From the NCBI RefSeq assembly GCF_014898055.3, contig NW_023601543.1, positions 11,989,314-12,053,313 of the forward strand: DNA of 64,000 nucleotides, read 5' to 3'. This document shows, piece by piece, positions 43,328 through 55,209 of this stretch. This DNA comes from Talpa occidentalis (Eukaryota; Chordata; Mammalia; Eulipotyphla; Talpidae). Both the position numbers and the translations under genes were made by a program. The stretch's first letter is position 1. Each line of letters starts with the position of its first letter. The notes beneath the pieces were generated by a model. That model was given only the letters and a program-made list of their open reading frames with translations. It did not search any database and was not told where the DNA came from.

Positions 43328-44479
43328 CCATCTTAAGGCAGTTGGAAAATGCCTTTAGTGGCTATGTATTTCTTTTGCTCATGAAACAAAGATGTTTGGT
43401 CTCTTACTCTCTTCCTTCTCCCCTCCTGTCTCAGGATAGTGTCCTTTGGATGAACATCCAGGGAAACTTTTCCTAACCCTGGGTTCTCAATGAGCTCTAG
43501 ACCAGAGGCTTAATAAACTTCATGTATGAATTAGCCATCATTACCGTAATAAAGGCTCACTAATCACTGTTGAAAGCCACAGGTTAATTATTGCAAAAGG
43601 TTGTATAATGTAATTTCAGGAACTAAATAATTAAAAAATTTAAAAGGGCATTTAACATATCTTTGACACAGAGCCAGAAAGTAGAAGACAACCTTACTGT
43701 AATCACTTAATAGGGATTTAACTATTCATACAACACATATCTGAAGCAGTGAGTGTAATATGGCTGCAGTGTTGAACAACATTTTCTCAGGACAGGTGGG
43801 ATTGAATAATGAAAGTAAAATTGAATACAGATAAGGAAAGGGTGGGATACTGGGGCAAGGATATCAGTAATGAGTAACTTACAAGTAGACATGATAGTGT
43901 CCCAAATTTGAATGTCCAGATTCTAGAACATATCCCAAACTGCTTTTAATTTCAACCCCAATATATCGTTGCTTAAAGGATTTTTCTAGCATAGTTGCTT
44001 CTCTTTCTTCCTCTTGTTCTTCAACTTAAATTCCTTATACACTATTCTATATAACCTTTTAAATTTCCCTATGTTATGCTATGTCCTTATAGTGCGTATA
44101 TATTCAGCATGTATTGCACGTAAAATTTCACTTACTGGCAGGATAGCAATAATGACCACTTTCTATTAGAACCTTATTTAAATAAATGTCTTCTACAAAG
44201 TCTACAGAATTTTGATTTAGCCATGCTAATCTGGGTACTTTCAATGTTCATAGATATGAAGGAAGAGGGAAAATCATACAAAAGGGGCTGTTTTGCTGAT
44301 TCCAGAGCAGTGGTGTTTCTAAGTAAATGCCTCTATCACTTTCTGCTGTAATTGTATTGGAAAGCAATACAAGTGGGATCTATAAAGTATTGAAAAGCCC
44401 AGAATAAAGGCACAGTCAGAATAAAGATATTCTGAACATTTAAAGTTGTTTAAAAGGTGATTAGGGAAGGGCTTAACAT
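43328..44479. other. Single-copy sequence
   Basis: AT-rich; nothing recognised. Confidence 0.4.
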
Positions 44480-44560
44480 ACACATGTTCATCTACATATG
44501 CACACAACCCATACATGAGACATACATACACACATATGTGTGAACACACACATATACTTC
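44480..44560 (+). repeat. CA/TA-rich imperfect microsatellite
   Basis: Imperfect ACATAC/CACACA sequence including a perfect 14-bp palindrome 'cacacatatgtgtg' at about 44531-44544. Confidence 0.7.
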
Positions 44561-44609
44561 TAAATTTAGACTAGAAGGCTGTGAAGGCATTCGGGGCAAA
44601 GTTGAGAAC

Positions 44610-45060
44610 CCATCTTTAACTAAATGATGGCTCAGCTTGTGACATTTTGCTGAGAGTATGGACTTGTTTTAGCAAAGATAGATGTGATCTTGGCCATTTG
44701 AAGCGGGGAAAGTGGGAGCAGCTGTGGGCAGATCTATTTGGCATTCTCTGACCTGGCAGTCAGATTGGAAATAGGAGGCTCTCAAGGGTTTGGATTTGTC
44801 TCCACCAGGCCTGCTGCCTCTGTATTGTTTCTCTCCTCTTTGTGCAACTTGTACAAGTTACATGATAAGTTAATGGCCGAGGCACATTGTAAATTCTCTG
44901 TAGGCAGACTTGATGTATAACTTTGCGCATGCTTAGTGGCAAAGTTAAAGGGCACACTTCAGCTTCTCAGTAACCCCTTGCTGTCTGTTACCACAAGGGC
45001 AACTCCTTGTTAATTCAATTACCAGTCAAGACAAAGAGCTGTTTAAAATATTTGGTGGCC
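44610..45060. promoter_or_regulatory. Candidate conserved non-coding element with an NRF1-like site
   Basis: Repeat-free block. At 44920-44947 the 7-bp arms AACTTTG and CAAAGTT flank a 14-bp loop containing TGCGCATGC (44925-44933, overlapping the arm edge), an NRF1-type motif. The right arm runs into 'caaagttaaagggcacactt'. No exon found. Function is a guess. Confidence 0.3.
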
Positions 45061-45999
45061 ATTTAAATGGAAATCAAGAAATTGTCTTTAATTCTAGGGG
45101 GAAAAATATGACGCATCTAAAGAGTTATTTCTGAGGGGTTCCTTCATGGTCCAGAGTCCTTCTGAAGCAAAACAAGGCAGATACAAGCAGGATTTTAGAG
45201 CTGTCTTGCTCAGTAGCACCTACAAATGACTTTAGTCAAGGTTCAGATTTAAGTGGTTATTACCCAGGTCAAGCTAATGATTAGGAAAGGTGGCAGATGA
45301 AATCAACTCAGGGTCTGGCACCAGTTACAAAAGGAAGCAGGTCATTGGGTTATGTTTATAGAGAAAAGAGAATGGAATCAGGGTGGGGGAGGGGTGGTCC
45401 TCATCGAAGTCTTGGCTTCACCGCCCCCCCCCATCCCCAAAGAAACCCAGAGTGCTTTGAGGCCATACATTCCACAGGAAGAAGCCCTGCCTCTGGCGAC
45501 ATCCCTCTGCCTTGAAGAAAAGGAAGAGGGGGAGGGAGGTTTGTAGGAGGGTGGTGTGTGTGTGAATATGGAATTCTCTAGCAGCTTGGGAAGGAAGATG
45601 TGTAAAGCATCTCCATATATTTCAGCGTATGTTGCAGGGTTCATATTGAAAACCTGTGGCTCTTTGGAACCACAGCAGTCAGCAGCGGCATATGGAGTTT
45701 ACACAGTCCTGGTGTTTGGAGCTGGTTGTCGTCTTGCCCCTTGAAAGCATCATTGTTTTATGCTGCTTTCTAGTTTGCAGCAAACATGCCTTTGACCCTA
45801 GAGGGAGGCCAAAAGAATTTAGTTTTTCACTTTACCCTTGAGGATCCAGGTATCAGGGTGACAAACAAAGTAGTTTTGTTAGGGGGAAAAAGCCAGGAAC
45901 CCGTTTAATATCGGGGTTGCTCTATAACAGTTTCACTAGCCAGAGGCCTTGGGTGTAGTTCACCCTGGTGAATCATACATGATGATCAACATGAAAACA
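45061..45999. other. Single-copy sequence with a C run
   Basis: A C9-type run at about 45424-45432. Overlapping frames of 60-88 codons at 45297-45841 have no domain character. Confidence 0.4.
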
Positions 46000-46260
46000 A
46001 GCAGCTAAGTAGTTTTCATTAGTATCCAATTAGTAGGTGATTTGGTTGCTAGATGTGTTTGCTAATTCATTAACAATTAGGTAAATTAAATTTAATGGGA
46101 ATGATTTAAACTTAAAAATAAAATGCTGCACATATTAATTTTAACTTTATAGATTAAAATCCATTTGCTGCCTGCTCCCACCCCCTCCTCCCTGTTTTTC
46201 AAATTGTACACAGTACACAGGTAATTAGAGCACACTGGGTAGATTGTTTTTCTCATTTAA
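46000..46260. promoter_or_regulatory. Candidate conserved non-coding element, homeodomain-motif cluster
   Basis: Within about 110 bp are CCAATTAG (46026), 'tgctaattcattaacaatta' (46060) and 'taaattaaatttaatgggaa', then AATTAGAG at about 46221. Five or more ATTA/TAAT cores in repeat-free sequence. Confidence 0.3.
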
Positions 46261-47724
46261 ACTCTTCTCTCTGGAAATCGGTCCTCCAGTGGACCATGTC
46301 TGTCTGTATCCTAGATGAGTGTCAGCAGCAAATGGTGCATGTGCACATAATACTGATGGGGATTGTTGGCGCTCAGTGAGAGCAGGAAAAGCCCTTTGCC
46401 ATACTGTGAGGGATTCAGGAAGGTATTTTAGAATTTGAAGGGGCTTAAGGCTCGATTCCGCTGCTGATATTGAATTGCAGCGTGACCAAATGATTAACAA
46501 ACTTGTCTTTCTTGAAATATCTCAGGGCACAGAGGTTCTCAAATGATTGCAAATGGGTTAATGACTTTAAAAAAAATGTTCCTTGCTGTAAACCAGTAAC
46601 TTTGCTGGTTTTTCTAAACAATTTGGTATGTTTAGAAGATAGCAATATAGATCAAGTCAAGAGATACTGAACTAGAAGGCCGATGTTAATTTTTGGGGGG
46701 TAAATCTCCAACTAAGCTCTACAGTTCAGGGTGCTACTTTGAAGACTAGTACCTTAACTTATTTTAAACAACTTCATCTCCGCAGCACTGCCAGTGATGA
46801 TAAACGTTGCAGTTTGTAACACTTTGAGTTGTTTTCACTCTTTCTGACTTATTTTCCTGATCTTTGGAAAGATCTCATTCTCGATTTTCTGGAAATAGGT
46901 CTTTCCCCCCAGAGGAACACATTCTGTAATTTTTCCTTGTTATCAAAGAGAGGATTGAATTAGCAAAGCTGAACAGGTAGGCAAGGCAAACATCAGTGTT
47001 GGTCTTTGTACTTTTAAAAATCAGTATTCAAACAGGGAAGGTTATGATTGTTGTAATCTCTTCAGTATGTGTAGCTGAATGCAATAAGATGCCGCCTGTA
47101 GGTCTTTGAGCTTTACTATGGAATGGCAGGAGAGAATATGTGCCCAGTGTGGTTGGTGACTTGCCATGGTAGGCTCACATTTCTGAGAAACTGGCTGTGG
47201 TCACACAGTTAACAACAGTATTTTGCTTTCAGCTCATATTAATAGGTTGCTGGAAGTTCAAGTGAATGTTGTTGAGGTTGAGTGAGTGAAAAATTATTTA
47301 ATAGCATTTGTTAAGTATGAGAGGAGATCATTCACTGCAGGCTTCCATCCGGATATCTTATTTCTCCTCAAGGACCTGACCTGATTTTCTATCATATGAG
47401 GGTCAGATTACCATTTACCTCAAAGTTAGCTACTGTGCTCGTTAAAGTTTTGTTTATTTTCTCTCTCTCTCTCATACGTGGCCATAAACATTGGCATAGA
47501 AGCATCAGTGGATTTTTGTCCTCCTTTTACAGTGCTTTCTCTTGGTGGACTTGGCCTGTTATCTCCATTACCTTTATATTCCATTTTTGGAGTCTGTATA
47601 GAAAAAATTCCTCTTAAAAGGGAATGGTTGATGTGTTTCATCTTTCTAAACACTTAAAACATGAATAAAAAGTCTTTAAATGAAACAAGGTGGTGACTGT
47701 TGATTCAAAAAACAATGAGGATTC
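46261..47724. other. Single-copy sequence
   Basis: A short CT run at 47461-47472. Nothing else recognised. Confidence 0.4.
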
Positions 47725-47736
47725 TAATAAGGATTT

Positions 47737-47983
47737 TTTTTTTAAGATTTATTTATTTATTTATTTATACAAGCACTGGGTACAGTCAGAAGCACGGGAG
47801 GGTGAGAGAATTCACCAGAGCCAGAGCGGGGAACAGAACAGGCAGAAGGACCAAAGCACACTGCTGAGGCAGGAGGGGTCCACGCGCCCTGTGGGACCCT
47901 TGCCCTGCGTTCAGGAATTGAACTGGTGAGGCTGCGGGCAGCTTCGCAACCCAGCGTTCAACCGCTGCGCCACCGGGGAGGCC
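47737..47983 (-). mobile_element. tRNA-derived SINE (subtype B), shortened
   Basis: Minus-strand head 'ggcctccccggtggcgcagc'. The duplication 'ctaataaggatt' is at 47725-47736 and 47984-47995. The body lacks the 'ggggagcagcgggc' segment after 'cactgctgagg', an internal deletion near 47870. Confidence 0.93.
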
Positions 47984-47995
47984 CCTAATAAGGAT

Positions 47996-48270
47996 TGTTT
48001 TAAGAGGGATCCATTTGTTGAATTGTCCTTGTTTTCATTTATCTGCTTTCTCAGTTGATCATCTGACTGATTGACCTCTCAATATCACTAATTTTTGTGT
48101 TTTCATTTAGATGTTATAGAGATGATTATTGAGTTTGATTTTTGCATTTGGACTGTGAGGCATCATCAAGCTCCTTAACTGTACTCTGTAGAAGCTTATA
48201 TTTTATGCATAGAATAAAGCCAAAAAAGCTATGTGTGGCAGCATGGGCACATTCTTTTAACACCTAAGAT
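47996..48270. other. Single-copy sequence
   Basis: Nothing recognised. Confidence 0.4.
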
Positions 48271-48274
48271 GGAA

Positions 48275-48320
48275 GTGTGTATATGTGTGTGTGTGTGCGC
48301 GCGCGCGCGTGTGTATGTGT
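48275..48320 (+). repeat. 46-bp perfect alternating purine-pyrimidine tract
   Basis: GT/AT/GC dinucleotides alternate without a break for 46 bases, with an uninterrupted (GC)n core at 48297-48309. Such tracts favour left-handed Z-DNA. Confidence 0.95.
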
Positions 48321-49120
48321 AACCAAGCACTTAACCCTATGCAAAGAATCTACTAATATCTCATTTTAAAAATAGTTCGCTGGATAGACTCTGGCCCTTT
48401 ATCTATGAGGCTGACTCCATCCTACAAAGCCATAGTAAGCCAATGAGCCCATTTAAAATTTCAATCTTTTATACTTCTATTATCTATTTTTGTCTTCAAT
48501 ATTCTTATTTTTCTGTATGTTCCAAAGGAGGCATTTGAGTTGTATCATTTTCCAGCGTTGCTCCTCTTCTCTGTTTATGAATTATAAGTTTGTCTCATGG
48601 ATGAGGAACCTTATTAATGATGAGAGATAGATAAATGCACTGCCTTTATTCATCATACTTACTAAACAGAACACTTTTTGACTTGACTCTGACAGCCATG
48701 CTGATATTTTAGCTGGGTATCTAATTGTGCACATCCTTTCTCCCCTTATATAACCAAGATGTGCAGCTGAAATGACTTGAAGGAGTTTTCAATAGACTCT
48801 GACTCACACTATCAGTTACTGTGTGTAAAAAGAGAACATCAGAAGCACATTTTGGGTGTGGAAAAGTCAATCAAGGCCAACAGAATCGAACTTTCTTAGC
48901 CCAGGTCTTTTCAGAAACACGTTTTTTGTTTTTGCTCCAAAATTGAATTATTCAGTTTTTGTCTATTGCTAGTGAAGACTTGGACTTCTCTAGCAATGAT
49001 TATATAATCTTACTCTCGTCATATTACCTTAGAGTTTACAAATAACCTTCAAATAATTTCCAAAATGGAGGTAGAGAGGAAATAATACTGCTTAAAATTC
49101 ATTTTTACCTTATTAGAAAG
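48321..49120. other. Single-copy sequence
   Basis: Nothing recognised. Confidence 0.4.
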
Positions 49121-49138
49121 GCAATGCATATTTTTAAA

Positions 49139-49461
49139 TTTTTTTTTAATTTTTTTTTTATAGAGGCATGTTTTTTTATTTATTTATTTATTTGTTCGTT
49201 TTGTTTTGTTTATACAAGCACTGGGTACAGTCAGAAGCGCGGGAGGGTGAGAGAATTCACCAGAGCCAGTGCAGGGAGCAGAGCAGGCAGAAGGACTGAA
49301 GTACACTGCTGAGGGGAGCAGCGGGCGGCAGGAGGGGTCTGCGCGCCATATGGGACCCTCCTCCAGTGGCCGGGGAGCAGCCGGGGATGGAACCGGCGCC
49401 GCAGAGGCTGCGGGCAACTTCGCAAACCAGCGCTCAACCGCTGCGCCACCGGGGAGGCCCA
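49139..49461 (-). mobile_element. tRNA-derived SINE, subtype B with 3' extension
   Basis: Perfect 18-bp duplication 'gcaatgcatatttttaaa' (49121-49138, 49462-49479). After the ATTT-type tail the minus strand continues 'catgcctctataaaaaaaaa', as in the copy at 16789. GC-rich head with little decay. Confidence 0.95.
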
Positions 49462-49519
49462 GCAATGCATATTTTTAAAAGAAAGTTTGAAAGTGTAAAG
49501 AATATAAAAAGACATTAAA

Positions 49520-49920
49520 AACCATCCATAATTCCGCCCAAAGAGAACAATGGTTTGGTGGATTATTCTATGTTGTTTCCTTCCAGTCTTTTTCCTTTGT
49601 GTGTATGTGTTTGTATTATAGTTTGCATTATATTATACATACTGCATTGAAACCTACTTTTCCTGGTGTTTATTTGTTGTGAAACTTCTAGTTCATTAAG
49701 TATTTTTCTGAATCCTCATTTTTAATGGCTGCATAGTTTCCACTATATGAATATAGAATAATTTACTTAGACATAATGATCTATTTAGATTGTTTCTGAC
49801 TTTTCCTGTTAGAGTGCCTGCTATGATTAACATCCTGGTATATAAATATTTGGGTGCATTTCTGGTTCTTTTATCGGGACAAATTCTTAAAATTTCAGGA
49901 TTACTTTCAGTTTATATATG
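49520..49920 (-). mobile_element. Ancient L1M 3' region, antisense
   Basis: 'tactgcattgaaacctactt', 'tttttaatggctgcatagtt', 'tatttagattgtttctgact' and 'catttctggttcttttatcg' follow old L1 antisense order. Confidence 0.7.
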
Positions 49921-50029
49921 TTAAAAAACATGTATAAACATGGAGAAGGTCTTTGATATATTTTCCAAATTGCACTTTGAAAAGTTCTTTGCTTCTGTTC
50001 AGTCTCGGCAGCATGTGAGAAGAGAGCAG

Positions 50030-50175
50030 TTGGTACTATCACTGTTTTACAAACGCAAAAGCTCAGGTCTAGAGAGATTCAAGGACTTGCCCAGGATCAC
50101 ATGACCAATATTACTTGGCCTTTGGTTTTTGAACAGTCAGTTCTATATTCTTTCTGCTCAGTTCTGTGTCCTTTC
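50030..50175 (+). repeat. MIR-family SINE fragment, sense
   Basis: 'ctatcactgttttacaaacg', 'tcaaggacttgcccaggatc' and 'acatgaccaatattacttgg' are MIR core landmarks. Confidence 0.7.
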
Positions 50176-51540
50176 CACCCACCATTGTAGTAAACTTAGT
50201 GACAGATCTCTAGTGATTTATTTGTGCTATTTATGAAGGAAACGTTAATGCAGCCATTGCCTTAAAATAAATTTACTTCTATTACTATTTACAAACTCTA
50301 ATGTGTTTGGAATTTAATATATAGTGAGGACTGAACATGAAGTCATGGCTCACTTCCCAAAGGCATTCTTTTATATTTCCAATATCTTTCCTGACTCACA
50401 CCTGATGTATCCACTACAGAGGTTATGTTTAACTGAAAAATAATAGCCTAAAGTGATTTTGTTGTTCTTTTTTGGTCACAAAAGCTGGTTTACAGTATTT
50501 TTCTTTATTAAGTAATAGTCTTTCCAGTTCAGCATCAAGACCTTGAAAAGATGACTTCTGTAAGGATTAAATCCACTCTCAAACTATATAAGTAACCCTT
50601 AACATCTACAGACTGAACTGAAATTTTCATTGACTCTCACTTTTGGAGGAAGAAGGGGAAAAAACCATAATTTTTATGTCAAGACACCAGAATGAGATGG
50701 AATATAAAGAGACTTTATTTAATGGGAACATAACCACACCAAATATGGGAAGTACAACGTTTATCTCTCACTCCTCCCCAAGCAAAACCCCACAAAATAC
50801 TGCCAAAAGGATAACCTGCATCAGTAGTCTTCATTTCTATTCCAAAACCTGCACTCAGTTCTTAGAAAAGCTGGGCCCTATGACCTTTGTCTGAAGATGA
50901 CCCATTCACAACTTCCAGGTCACCAATGAGCCATATCTGGACTCTGCTGAGAGCTTATTGCTCTTTAATTTTTAGAATCAATGTGATAACATTGTTTTGC
51001 TTCTTGATTTCCAGGCAGATAGGACATGCATTGGAATAAAACATTCAGATTTAGAAAACCAGGATTAGGCTTTATCTTATTTGAGATTGTGTTTTCTTTA
51101 GTATTGCCTTACCCTGGGAGCCCCCACTGCATTTAATAGTTATCATTGCTTCTGGAGTTAGAGTGCCTTGCTGGAAGTCTTCTTTTGGTATCCCAATATG
51201 CCTTTGGGGGAAAAACGCTTTTCAAGTGTTAACATGGCCTGTATTCTGTTTTAGGCCTTTGCCATTGTCATTTCAAATCGTATTATCTTTATTAAATAGG
51301 AGTTTGTGTAATATGAATTTTGTTGCATTGACAAAAAATTAAAGATGCCTAGGAATTGTGATCATGTTAGACTAATTGCCTAAAATGTGGTGTTAATGTT
51401 CCTCACTTCAATTGCTTTATGGTGATTGAACAACCTGTGGGGTAGATGGCAAATCTCAATGGCTTTAGTAATAAAGATCTAAATAGCTTAATAACGTTTC
51501 TGTATGTAGCAGTTCTTCAGAGTTGCAGGAAATGACTATT
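50176..51540. other. Single-copy sequence
   Basis: No recognised repeat. The 83-codon frame at 50643-50894 has no recognisable domain. Confidence 0.4.
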
Positions 51541-51544
51541 TTTT

Positions 51545-51850
51545 CCCAGCTTGATTGAGATGTAATTGGCATATATCATTGTTTAAGTTTAAGGTATACA
51601 GAGTAATGATTTGATATACATCTATTTCACAGAATGATTACTACAATAAAACTTGTTAACATTATCACCTCACATAGTTACCTTTTTTGTGTGTGGTAAG
51701 AACTTTCAAGATCTACTCTTTTAGCAGTTTTAAAATATACAACTCAGTATTGTTAACTGTGGTCACCATACTGTATATTACACCCCTAGAACTTATCTAA
51801 TCGTTGGAAATTGATACCCTTTGACCACCTTTACCCAAAGAATGACAGAT
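51545..51850 (-). mobile_element. Ancient L1M 3' UTR fragment
   Basis: 'ttgattgagatgtaattggc', 'cattatcacctcacatagtt', 'aagaactttcaagatctact' and 'tattgttaactgtggtcacc' match the L1MA/L1MB-type 3' UTR read in antisense. Confidence 0.75.
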
Positions 51851-52034
51851 TTTTTTTTGTCAGGGTGTTTAAACTGTATGCAGATAATGATCATAATGTA
51901 GGTCTCTGTTGCTTAACTGTTCTCAGTCAGCAAGAACCATATTTTGAAGATGTGTATCTACTGAAGTTAGGTTTACAAGATTGCAAATGTTATGGTAAGA
52001 ATTTTGAGACAGATATTGATTGATGGGTTCATTA

Positions 52035-52145
52035 AACGCACAAGTATTTATTGAGCATCTACAAAATGCCAAACACTGTGCTAGGTACCATGGAGGTGAT
52101 ACTTTAGGTGCAATTTCTACTCTCAAGGGGGTTTATAGTTTAGTG
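52035..52145 (+). repeat. Ancient dispersed repeat (same type as 22740)
   Basis: 'gtatttattgagcatctaca', 'aatgccaaacactgtgctag' and 'aatttctactctcaaggggg' are the best preserved copy of this segment here. Confidence 0.65.
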
Positions 52146-53975
52146 TGCAGAGAGGCCATGTACATGCTTTCCCTTTTGGAGGTCAGTTTGGATGATTGGG
52201 AAGCTATTGATAAAAGAATATGAGAGATGGTGACATCTATTGTAAATAATATAATGGCCTGAGCAAAATCTTTGAAGCAGGAAAAATGAGGTTGGTAGAT
52301 GCCAAAGAAACTATTTGGGCTGGAATAAAAGGTTCCTTAAAGGGAATAGGGTAGTGGAAGAGAATGTTGAAAAGCCAGGCAGGGAACAGAATACCCTCAT
52401 TTCCATTTCCCAGCTGTTTTCTAGGGCTATATGCCTAGAACTCAATAAATATGAATAAATTAAAAAAAAACTTGTCTAATTTAAAGAAACACCCAAAGAA
52501 CAATATCTTGAGTTAATCTGTACAACATGTGGCATTGTAAAATAACCCTTCAGGGTGTCCTACTTTAAACAGCCCCCTTTTAGTCTCTGCATATATCATG
52601 TGGGCCACCCAATGAGACCAGTTGGAAATAAGAGACTTGGAATAGAAAATTTTGCCAGAGTGGTTAACATCTCATTGGAGCAAGCTGAGCAGCTGTGTGA
52701 TTTCAAACTCACTACCTTTCTAGTTAAATGATGGAGAATGTATTTCTGTATGTTTGGAAATAAAAGTTGTTGATCAAATGATCTCATCTATGGACCCTTC
52801 ATATGAGATAGTCCACAAGCCAGGAGAAGGTCCAGAATTTGTCCTTAACACGTTATCTCTTTTTCTCTTGTTCTCTCTTGGCCACTGCCTTCATCTGTCA
52901 TGTTCTTTTCAAAACAAGACACGGGAATTTTACCTTCCAAATCAATATACTAAGGTGAAGTTTTTGATGCTTTGAATTAATGGCAGCAATCCAGAGGTAT
53001 AGGTGGTTACAAATGGCAGATGATGAATAACTCATTTAGATGTGACTTGGAAAGCCTGTTTATACTTACTTTTGATGATGGGTGAGTTGCTTTTTGAAAT
53101 TCCCTTTCAAATTAAATAATGAAGTCATACTGTACAGGTCTGACTTGAGCTGCTGAGAGCCTGGACTAATTTCCTGCAACTTGCTCCATGCTGGGTAGAG
53201 GATAAAAACATCGCCCGTTGTCCAACACTTACTTACATAGCATCATTCTAAGTGTAACTGACATGTCTAACTGAAATATTTTATTCTGTGGCTTACAGCT
53301 ATTTCCTTTTAGTTTGTCTATAATAAGTATGGAAGGGACCACAATCAGATGACTTAAGAAAGAAAAGTAGGATAGTTGTATATAGGCAACTATAGTGAAA
53401 GAAATATAAGCATAAAATGGAAGGATCATGGTTCAGTAACATAAACAAATCTTTCAAAGATTGCATGAATAAAGGGCTTAGGGCAAAAGCAAAATAACAT
53501 GACATTTAATGCTCAAGAAGTTATTGGCCAAACCATATAGAAAAGCTCACACAGATTGAAAAAAAAAAAAGTTTCTCTGAGATAAAGAAATTGACTGCTT
53601 TATACATCCTCAAAATGCAATTGCAAAAGATTGGGGGTGGGGGATGAGATTGCCACAGAACAAGAATGGGAGGATTATCCAATTATTCTTGATAAAGCAA
53701 AGGAGAATAATCTTGTTCCACAGCAAGAAGAAATATACCATTGTGATTTAGTGATTTTTGGGAGGGGGGATCGTAGGTAAACTTTGGAAGCTCTTCTTGG
53801 TTATCATAATTAGAACTGTATCCTTTCTATGCTTTTAGGAGTCTGCTCCTAAAAAGCAGGGTCTATTTTTAAATTGTGCTCATTCAATAAGATATTGTGG
53901 ATTTTTATCTTCTAAATGTGGCTAACCCTGTATTTGTGAAACTATGTATTTTCAACCATTAGTTTGAATATCGGT
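52146..53975. other. Single-copy sequence
   Basis: A poly(A) run at 53560-53571; nothing else recognised. Confidence 0.4.
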
Positions 53976-53979
53976 TTGA

Positions 53980-54450
53980 ATATTCTAAAGAGCTCCATAT
54001 ATTTAAACCAGCTGCTTCCTACTCCAAAACCCATTTTAATCTGTCTTGAGCTTATCTTTGTTTAGTTTAAAAAGTCTTCCTTATCTTTACTATATTAGGG
54101 TTCGATGAATGAGTTCAGTCCACCTCATCAATATCCATTTATTATTTGACAGACTGATTATATCCCTTCTCAACCTTCAGTTATTCAGACCGGAGTGCCT
54201 GAGGCTATAATTTGCCATCATATAGCATCTCTCCACTCCCCTGATAATGTCAATTAACTTTCTCAAGCTTTATTCTGGCTTGTCACCCATGAGGTCTAGA
54301 ATAGTCTGTTGTAGCCCAGGTGAAATAGCCATCTTGCTTATTACCCCGGGTGCCATTTTGTTTATGTTAATACTGGTGGCTATTTACATCTCATCAACAT
54401 TCTTTGGACTGGGGTGTGTGGTGGAAACATACACACTGGGACTGGCATAG
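53980..54450 (-). mobile_element. Possible L3/CR1 3' fragment, antisense
   Basis: 'gacagactgattatatccct', 'tctcaaccttcagttattca' and 'gaccggagtgcctgaggc' resemble the antisense L3/CR1 3' segment ('gacagctatcatgtccc...cagtcttc...'). Much decayed; low certainty. Confidence 0.35.
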
Positions 54451-54912
54451 TACTACCTGCATTTTTTATTGTTGGCCTGCCTGGGAGCCTACAGAGTTGT
54501 CTGTGATCATTGGCAAAAGAATGGCAAAGGGTAGTGTTTATGCCTGGCATCATTTTAAAATTCATTAGCCTTGCATTTGACTTTTGTAGTAAACTTCTGA
54601 GATGGCAGCCTGCCAGAGCCCATTAACCAGAGTATAGAACACTGTGTGGCTGAGGTTGCAGCCGTCTGTTACCTGTTCAATTCCTTCTAGTTAGATGACT
54701 TTTCACTAGGGCTACTTTATGAGGGTATAAAAACTTCTTAGCAAATTCAGCTTTTATTAGGCACTGCACAGTCCTTATTTCAGGAAGACAGTGTGTACCA
54801 GGAAATATAAGGGAAAGGAAAGACTTTTAAGTTCTCTCTGTGGGTACTTTTAAAACATGTTAGCTATCTTGGCAGTTGGCATTAAGTGAGGGAGGCAGTT
54901 TTCATTCAGAAG
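54451..54912. other. Single-copy sequence
   Basis: Nothing recognised. Confidence 0.35.
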
Positions 54913-54924
54913 AGATGGTTTTTA

Positions 54925-55197
54925 CTTTATTTTTTTAAAAAGATTTATTTACTTATGCATAGGAGAGCTGGGGTATAGGCCAGAGGTGTGGGGGAGAGTG
55001 AGAGGATTCACCAGAGATAGAGTGGGGAGCAGAACAGGCAGATCTACTGAAATACACTGCTGAGGGGAGCAGTGGGTGAGACAGGAGAGGTCTGCTGTGC
55101 CAAATGTGGGTTAGCTCCTTGGCTGGGGATGGAACTCAGGCCATAGTTGTGATAGCACTGAAACTTAACCCCAGGCCACCAGGGAGTTCCCCAGCAT
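54925..55197 (-). mobile_element. tRNA-derived SINE (older subtype), diverged head
   Basis: The body and tail are typical; the head (minus strand 'ggaactccctggtggcctgg') has lost the box A consensus, so this copy is probably one of the oldest. Duplication 'agatggttttta' (54913-54924) and 'aggtggttttta' (55198-55209). Confidence 0.9.
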
Positions 55198-55209
55198 AGG
55201 TGGTTTTTA

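Noticed and set aside
44531..44544. 14-bp perfect palindrome cacacatatgtgtg
   Set aside because: Expected by chance within a CA/TG-rich microsatellite.
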